Below, piece by piece: positions 1 through 5,403 of a stretch of DNA of 8,820 nucleotides (its first letter is position 1; every line of letters begins with the position of its first letter). The position numbers were made by a program, and so were the translations under genes. Where the stretch lies: contig CAYVTD010000065.1 in assembly GCA_964454445.1 (NCBI GenBank), forward strand, positions 1 through 8,820, given 5' to 3'. The DNA is from CAYVTD01 sp964454445. GTDB lineage: Bacteria > Bacteroidota > Ignavibacteria > Kapaibacteriales > UBA2268. Below the pieces are notes generated by a model that did not search any database, was not told where the DNA came from, and saw only the letters and a program-made list of their open reading frames with translations.

Positions 1-519
1 AATAACTCCGACAGTTACACACATAGCAGCAATATTAAAGATGGGCCAATGAGTATAATGCACTCCCATTATTGAAATGTCTGGTATATCAACTTGCACA
101 AAATCGACTACTCGACCATAAAACAAAGGGCTTTCCCCATAGAAAACCCCATAAAATATTCTATCTATGAGATTGCCAACAGCACCGGCAAGAATAAACG
201 ATAAACCCACCCTAACAAAAAAATGTTTGCCTTGCAATCTTGAAAGATAAACAGCAAGAAAAATACTTGCAACAACAGAAAACAAACTCAACAATATTTT
301 AGCCGCCCCAAAGCTAATACCGAAAGCCATTCCTTCGTTTTCAATATAGGTTATTTGGACAAAACTACCAATCAGCTCAAAACTCTGCCCGATCTTCATT
401 CCTTCGACATTAAAACCAAATAAATTTCCACCTTTTACTAAAAATTTTGTTAATTGGTCAAGAAAAATAAAGATAGCAGCAACAGAAAAGAAAAATGTGC
501 TTTTGTGGGGATTTCTCAT
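1..519 (-). CDS. lspA: Lipoprotein signal peptidase (signal peptidase II), C-terminal end cut by window edge
   Basis: Inner-membrane aspartic protease that removes the signal peptide of prolipoproteins after diacylglyceryl modification. The visible 173 residues are nearly the whole protein (family about 160-200); the stop lies outside the window. Seen: DQLTK at the end of TM1 (about residues 8-28), ENEGMAFG at 60-67, TM2 about 73-92, TM3 with GAVGNLIDR (112-120), VVDF with the first catalytic Asp at D139, and WPIFNIAAM (158-166) entering TM4. The usual family motif there is FNxAD, so the second catalytic Asp appears as Ala165 (codon GCT at 27-25), which is odd and reported as a finding. The ATG at 519 is chosen because AAAGGA (minus strand, 530-525) lies five bases upstream and the hydrophobic first segment follows directly. 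It starts 14 bases after the stop of the DksA-like gene, so the two are almost certainly co-transcribed. Family assignment is firm; activity is uncertain. Confidence 0.92.
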   Translation of the reverse strand, partial: MRNPHKSTFFFSVAAIFIFLDQLTKFLVKGGNLFGFNVEGMKIGQSFELIGSFVQITYIENEGMAFGISFGAAKILLSLFSVVASIFLAVYLSRLQGKHFFVRVGLSFILAGAVGNLIDRIFYGVFYGESPLFYGRVVDFVQVDIPDISIMGVHYTHWPIFNIAAMCVTVGVI

Positions 520-533
520 CTTTTTCCTTTCAG

Positions 534-1640
534 TTACGAGCTTTTTAATGGTTCTATTCTGTCAATTCCGTCTTCGGGACATTTTCTATGGATCTTGTAA
601 GATGCCGATAGAGTGGTAATGGGAACTGCAAGGAGCCGCTCTTTAGCAATTAAGCACCCACAAACACGACAAATACCATAAGTTTTGTCATCTATCCTTT
701 GCACAGCTTCGTCGAGCTTGCGAATATATTCATTAATACGTTGAATCTGGGCGTAAGTCTTTTCTTTTTCAAGCGCTTCCGAGCCTTGCTCCGCCATGTG
801 CATTGAATAAATCATACTTTCTTCTGCCATATCGTAGCTTGTCAAATCGTCGAGGCGGTCTTTGAGCATCTGAAGCTCTTCGACTGCATCTTTGCGATAT
901 TCCTGGATTTTTATTTTAAACATTTCCAGATCTTCGTCTGAAAACCGAGTGCCTGGCAATGGATCCCGAGGTGAAAGCGCCGGGTCGTCATCTTCTAATT
1001 TTTTAGGCTCTGGCTTTGAGTATGGAAAGGGTTTCTTTTCTGTGGGTTTCTTAGGAATTGACTTTTTCTTTGCAGCTTGTTTCTTTTCAACTTCTGATTT
1101 TACATCTTCAATTTTCTGTATGGAAGTCTTCTCAATTTTTTTAGAATCAGTTTTATTTACTTTTTTTACACTAGTCTTTTTTTTATCATTTTTCTTGTCA
1201 GCAATTTTTTTCTTATTGGTAGATTTTGAAGGTTTTGGTTCGGCAATATCCTTGTCTTCAGGCATATCGAGGAAGTCGTCTTCTCGATCAATTTCGAGCA
1301 TATCGAGATCTGGCTCAACTTCAAAGTTTTCCTCTTTTTCCTCTAGTTCAAGAAAGTCGTCTTCTATATCACCCTCGTCAAAAGGAACTGACTCTTTGAC
1401 TTGTTCTTTAACAGCTTTCTTATTTGAGGTATTTCTCTTAGGTTTAGGCTTTTCCTCCTTAGTAATCTTGGGCACTGGCTCGGATAAATTTATTTTATCA
1501 GGCGTCTCCTTGTTTGCTGTTTTTTTCTTTGCCTCTGGTTTTTTCTTGTCTTGGACAAGCTTTGGAGTTGCCATTTCATCTTGTGCAAAAGTTTCGTTGT
1601 CGACAACTTTATCTAATTCGTTTTTTTTCTTCTTTGCCAT
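534..1640 (-). CDS. DksA/TraR-family protein with long charged, disordered N-terminal extension
   Basis: The last ~130 of 368 residues form a DksA/TraR-type domain. Proteins of this family bind RNA polymerase through its secondary channel or act as related small regulators. Seen: a helical, coiled-coil-like stretch from about 238 to 317 (starting RFSDEDLEMF), then YGICRVCGCLIAKERLLAVP (321-340), which is very characteristic of the family. The zinc site is unusual: C324 and C327 are present, but the standard second Cys pair is Ser345/Tyr348, while H351 and C354 keep an x2 spacing six residues later. Residues 1 to about 230 are low complexity, rich in Lys and Glu/Asp, with an acidic block near 88-130 between basic blocks, and are probably disordered. 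ATG 1640 is supported by GAAGGG (minus strand, 1654-1649) eight bases upstream. It lies 180 bases after ileS and 14 before lspA. Whether it acts as DksA proper, including in the ppGpp response, cannot be read from the sequence. Confidence 0.86.
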   Translation of the reverse strand: MAKKKKNELDKVVDNETFAQDEMATPKLVQDKKKPEAKKKTANKETPDKINLSEPVPKITKEEKPKPKRNTSNKKAVKEQVKESVPFDEGDIEDDFLELEEKEENFEVEPDLDMLEIDREDDFLDMPEDKDIAEPKPSKSTNKKKIADKKNDKKKTSVKKVNKTDSKKIEKTSIQKIEDVKSEVEKKQAAKKKSIPKKPTEKKPFPYSKPEPKKLEDDDPALSPRDPLPGTRFSDEDLEMFKIKIQEYRKDAVEELQMLKDRLDDLTSYDMAEESMIYSMHMAEQGSEALEKEKTYAQIQRINEYIRKLDEAVQRIDDKTYGICRVCGCLIAKERLLAVPITTLSASYKIHRKCPEDGIDRIEPLKSS

Positions 1641-1820
1641 ATTTTATACCCTTCTCTAAGGTGAATTTCTATGTATGCATTACAAAATAAACATAAAAAA
1701 ATCTTTTCAAAAGTTTACATTTATAAATATATAATCATTATTTGATATAAGCAAGAGATTTTTATAATCTGTAAAAAAATATTTCATTTTTTAAAATAAT
1801 AAATCTTTTTTTACCAATTT
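1641..1820 (-). promoter_or_regulatory. ileS to DksA-like spacer with a possible internal promoter
   Basis: A 180-base, very AT-rich non-coding gap within an otherwise tight gene cluster. On the minus strand a TTGCTT hexamer (1754-1749) and a TATATT hexamer (1731-1726) are separated by exactly 17 bases, about 86 bases before the ATG of the DksA-like gene. This matches a sigma70-type promoter layout. It could give that gene and lspA their own transcription in addition to read-through from ileS. In DNA this AT-rich such matches arise easily by chance, and Bacteroidota-type sigma factors prefer other -10 sequences, so this is a weak call. No GC-rich hairpin with a T tract was found after the ileS stop, so read-through is plausible. 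Confidence 0.3.
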
Positions 1821-4800
1821 TTACAAAACCTTTCGTAATTCAACTTCGAGTAATTCTTCGTAAATATCAATACTCCCTTGCAGTTTATCCTCTGTATATT
1901 CAATTACTTCGGCAAGTATCTCGTTCATAATATATTGTTTCTCAGCTTCGATAGCCGTTCTTATTCTTCCATTTGCTTTGTATTTTATAGAAATCCTATC
2001 GGTTACATCGAAATTAGATTGTTTCCTAAGATTCTGTAATCTATTGACAAATTCACGAGCGATTCCTTCGTTTATTAGATCATCACTTAATTGAGTATCC
2101 AATGCAATTGTTACTCCTGCTTCAGCAGCGACAAGCCATCCTTCGATATCCTCGCTTATTATTTCAATGTCTTCAAGAACAATCTCAACATGCTCGTCAT
2201 CGAAACTAAGTTTAATAGCTTCAGCTCTTTCAAGTTGCTTAATTTGTTTTTCGCCAAAAGTTTTAATTTGCTCGGCAACAAGCTTTGTCAACTTCGCAAA
2301 TTTTTTCCCAATAATTTTAAAATTAGGCTTAGCGCTGCGCTTAACGATTTCAGTATCGCTGCTAATATATTCAATGTGCTTTATGTTAAGTTCTTCTTTT
2401 ATAATGTTTTCGACTGCTTGCAACTCACGTCTTTCTTTAGGAGAATCGACTGTAACAAGTATTCTGCTCAAAGGTTGTCTTACCCTGATTTTCGCTTTTT
2501 CGCGAAGAGAGCGAGCAAGTGAGACGATAGTCTGAGCAGCTGCCATTCTTTTTTCAAGGGCAGTATCAATTAATCCCTCATCTTCCACAGACATTTCAAG
2601 CAAGTGAACGGAAATCTCGTCGCTTTCAATTCTTAAACGCTGAAAAAGAACTTCGCTCAAGAAAGGAGCAAGAGATGAAGTAAGCGTCAGAAGGTTGATA
2701 AGCACAGACCGGAGAGTCTGATATGCGGCAAGTTTGTCGCTATCATTCTCACCTTTCCAAAAACGGCGGCGATTGCGCCGTATATACCAGTTCGAAAGCT
2801 CATAGATTGCAAAATCTTGCACTTCGCGGTGAGCTTTTGTCAGGTCGTAAGCATCCATACTCTTTCGATAGTTCCTGATAAGAGTATTCATTTTCGACAA
2901 TATCCATCTATCAATTTCCGGGCGATTGTCGATAGGAACTTCCTGCTCTTTGCCAGTAAACCCGTCGATGTTTGCATAAAGCGCAAAAAAAGCATATGTA
3001 TTAGTGAGTGATCGGAAAAAATCGGACAAAACAGTTCTCGCAATATCTTCTTCGTTGAAAGAAGTTTGTTTCCAAGGAGGGTTTCCCACAAAAAGATACC
3101 AGCGCACAGCATCAGCGCCATACTTTTCCATCATTTCAAACGGGTCAACAGTGTTACCGAGTGATTTTGACATCTTTTTGCCCTTTTTGTCAAGGACTAA
3201 TTCATTAACCACTATATTTTTAAATGCTGGTTTACCGAAGAGAGCCACAGCAATATTATGTAATGTATAGAACCAACCACGGGTTTGGTCTATACCCTCG
3301 GCGATGAAATCAGCTGGGAATTGCTTCTCAAATAATTCTTGATTTTCAAAGGGATAGTGTAGTTGAGCAAAAGGCATAGAACCGGAATCGAACCAGACAT
3401 CGGCTACTTCAGAGGTCCTTTTGTAAATCTTGCCATTCTTTTCAAAAATTACGTTATCTACGAATGGCTTGTGCAAGTCGATACCAAAATTACCATCTTG
3501 TAATGGCGTTTTTTTGCCTGTGTCATCAACAAAAATTCCTTCCATTAACTCATCTATCGAGCCAATAGCAAAGGAGTCCTCGCCATCTTCAGACACCCAA
3601 ATAGGCAGTGGCGTACCCCAAAACCTATCACGCGAAAGCGACCACTCTTTCACTTCTTCGAGCCAGTTTCCGAAGCGTCCTTCGCCAATTTCAGGAGGTT
3701 GCCAGTTTATTTCCTTATTTATGCGAATCATTTCGTCCTTATACTCGGGCGATTTGATGAACCAGGATTCTCTTGCATAATACATTATTGGATTATGTGT
3801 GCGCCAGCAATGTGGATAAGAGTGCACATAATCCATCGAATTGCGATAAAGACGCTCGAGTTCTTTTAATTTGATTACGATTGCCTTGTCGGAACCTTCT
3901 TCCTCGTGGTCCTGATAAGTGAAATGTTTGATGGCTTTGCCGGCAAATTCGCCAAGCTCTTTTGTAAAATGACCATTAGGCGTAACAGGTTGTAGAAAAG
4001 GAAGATTGAATTTCTTTGACATCTCGTAATCATCAACGCCAAAAGCTGGCGCCAGATGGACAATACCCGAACCATCTTCCGTTGAGACAAAATCGCCGGG
4101 CAATACCTTAAGAGCATTGGGATACTTTTCTTTGTCTATTTTGCAATAAGGAAGAATCTGCTCGTAGTTAGTTCCAACGAACTCACTGCCTTTAAACTCT
4201 TTCAATATCTCATAATTGCCGTCAAGCACCGAAAGACGTGATTTTGCAAGAACCAGAAGCAGCTCTTCCGTTGTTTCCTTGATTTTTCTTTCATTTTTAA
4301 CAAGCACATAGTCAATATCCTCTCCAACGGCAAGAGCAACATTTGCAAAAAGCGTCCACGGAGTAGTTGTCCAAACGACTATCTCGGCATCTAATATTTC
4401 TATAATTGGTGATGAATCAATTTTTAACTTAATGTAGCAGTTTGGATCACGAACTTCTTTGTATCCAAGTGCAAGCTCGTGCGAGCTGAGCGGAGTTTCG
4501 ATGGTTGGCGATTGTGGTAGAACTTTGAAACCCTTGTAAATCAAGCCCTTATCGAAAAATTGCTTTAATGCCCACCAAACTGATTCCACGTAATTATTTG
4601 TGCAAGTGATGTAAGCAGCATCAAGGTCGAGCCAATAGCCCATACGCCTTGTAAGATAGCGCCATCCTTGGTCCATTTCGATATTTTTATAGACAAATTC
4701 CTTGCATTTCGCATTAAACTGTTGCACACCATAATTGACAACATCGTCTCTATCTTTTAAACCGAGTTCTTTTTCCATAGCAATTTCGACTGGAAGCCCA

Positions 4801-5063
4801 TGGGTATCCCAACCAGCTTGCCGGCGAATATAATATCCGTTTATAGATTTATAGCGACAGACTGTGTCTTTTATAGTGCGAGCCATAAGGTGATGGATGC
4901 CAGGCTTGCCATTAACGGTAGGAGGTCCCTCGTAAAAACTGAATTCTTTGCACCCCTCTCGCTTTTTAAGCGATTTTTCGAACACTTTATTTTCGTCCCA
5001 AAAATCAAGTATTTCATGCTCGAGTTCTGGATATGATAGCTTTTCTGGTAATGGTTTAAACAT
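1821..5063 (-). CDS. ileS: Isoleucyl-tRNA synthetase, IleRS2 (eukaryote-like) type with GIHH signature
   Basis: Class I aminoacyl-tRNA synthetase that charges tRNA-Ile with isoleucine in the cytoplasm. At 1080 residues it is longer than typical IleRS1 (about 920-940), and no C-terminal Cys-rich zinc finger is seen, as expected for IleRS2. Domains: Rossmann catalytic core with FYEGPPTVNGKPGIHH (43-58), where GIHH (55-58) stands at the HIGH motif; WDTHGLPVEI follows. The CP1 editing domain contains TTTPWTL (232-238) and GVDDYE with the editing Asp at about D344. KMSKS is at 630-634. Next come the helical anticodon-binding domain (about 690-850) and a long C-terminal domain. ATG 5063 is supported by AGGT (minus strand, 5074-5071) seven bases upstream and by the typical N-terminal start (FKPLPEKLSYPELEHEIL). 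The gene heads the minus-strand cluster and is divergent from ppdK. No frameshift is seen. Confidence 0.97.
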   Translation of the reverse strand: MFKPLPEKLSYPELEHEILDFWDENKVFEKSLKKREGCKEFSFYEGPPTVNGKPGIHHLMARTIKDTVCRYKSINGYYIRRQAGWDTHGLPVEIAMEKELGLKDRDDVVNYGVQQFNAKCKEFVYKNIEMDQGWRYLTRRMGYWLDLDAAYITCTNNYVESVWWALKQFFDKGLIYKGFKVLPQSPTIETPLSSHELALGYKEVRDPNCYIKLKIDSSPIIEILDAEIVVWTTTPWTLFANVALAVGEDIDYVLVKNERKIKETTEELLLVLAKSRLSVLDGNYEILKEFKGSEFVGTNYEQILPYCKIDKEKYPNALKVLPGDFVSTEDGSGIVHLAPAFGVDDYEMSKKFNLPFLQPVTPNGHFTKELGEFAGKAIKHFTYQDHEEEGSDKAIVIKLKELERLYRNSMDYVHSYPHCWRTHNPIMYYARESWFIKSPEYKDEMIRINKEINWQPPEIGEGRFGNWLEEVKEWSLSRDRFWGTPLPIWVSEDGEDSFAIGSIDELMEGIFVDDTGKKTPLQDGNFGIDLHKPFVDNVIFEKNGKIYKRTSEVADVWFDSGSMPFAQLHYPFENQELFEKQFPADFIAEGIDQTRGWFYTLHNIAVALFGKPAFKNIVVNELVLDKKGKKMSKSLGNTVDPFEMMEKYGADAVRWYLFVGNPPWKQTSFNEEDIARTVLSDFFRSLTNTYAFFALYANIDGFTGKEQEVPIDNRPEIDRWILSKMNTLIRNYRKSMDAYDLTKAHREVQDFAIYELSNWYIRRNRRRFWKGENDSDKLAAYQTLRSVLINLLTLTSSLAPFLSEVLFQRLRIESDEISVHLLEMSVEDEGLIDTALEKRMAAAQTIVSLARSLREKAKIRVRQPLSRILVTVDSPKERRELQAVENIIKEELNIKHIEYISSDTEIVKRSAKPNFKIIGKKFAKLTKLVAEQIKTFGEKQIKQLERAEAIKLSFDDEHVEIVLEDIEIISEDIEGWLVAAEAGVTIALDTQLSDDLINEGIAREFVNRLQNLRKQSNFDVTDRISIKYKANGRIRTAIEAEKQYIMNEILAEVIEYTEDKLQGSIDIYEELLEVELRKVL

Positions 5064-5403
5064 TTTTATGACCTGAGAAAAATGAAATAGTATATTAGAA
5101 ACGATTTTGTTTAAAATAATTGTCTAAGCAATCAAAAAATAATATTTTTTTAGACCTCTCTGTAAAAATAAATTAGTTAACTATTCATAAACGATAACAA
5201 TAAATAATATAATTTATAGTCTTTTAAAAAATATTTCATTTATATCTTAAGAAATCTAATTTACGAGAAAGTCCACTTTTATAAATTAAATCTTTTTCTG
5301 AGATAATGTAATCTCTTTTTGTTTATTTGAAAGTCAAAAAATGTCAAATATCCCATTATCTATTACTTATGTGTTTTTTTATTAACTATTAAAGGTCAGA
5401 ATA
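5064..5403. promoter_or_regulatory. Divergent AT-rich intergenic region between ileS and ppdK
   Basis: A 340-base spacer holding no gene; it must contain the start signals for both divergent genes. Both starts have an AGGTCA-containing Shine-Dalgarno-like site: AGGTCA before ileS (minus strand, 5074-5069) and AAAGGTCA before ppdK (5391-5398). A small perfect inverted repeat, GAGAT (5300-5304) and ATCTC (5311-5315) with a six-base loop and five following Ts, is too weak to call a terminator. Just downstream lies TTTGA-N3-TCAAA (5326-5338) followed by another GTCAAA (5343-5348), a possible operator-like cluster upstream of ppdK. No convincing -35/-10 pair was found for either gene by eye, and no T-box-like or riboswitch-like structure was recognised. 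Confidence 0.45.

Noticed and set aside
892..1659. A 255-codon open frame on the plus strand, rich in Ser and Phe
   Set aside because: It is the antisense of the Lys/Glu-rich extension of the DksA-like gene: Lys and Glu codons read backwards give Phe, Leu and Ser. There is no ribosome site and no recognisable domain.
2091..4117. Several open frames of 60-145 codons on both strands within ileS
   Set aside because: All overlap the strongly conserved IleRS coding frame, and none shows a motif or start signal.
5300..5320. Hairpin GAGAT/ATCTC followed by Ts as a terminator
   Set aside because: The stem is only five pairs, mostly weak, and it lies upstream of ppdK with no gene ending before it on that strand.
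5064..5403. T-box or other leader controlling ileS
   Set aside because: The leader before ileS has no T-box-like conserved sequence, strong stems or terminator; it is plain AT-rich DNA.
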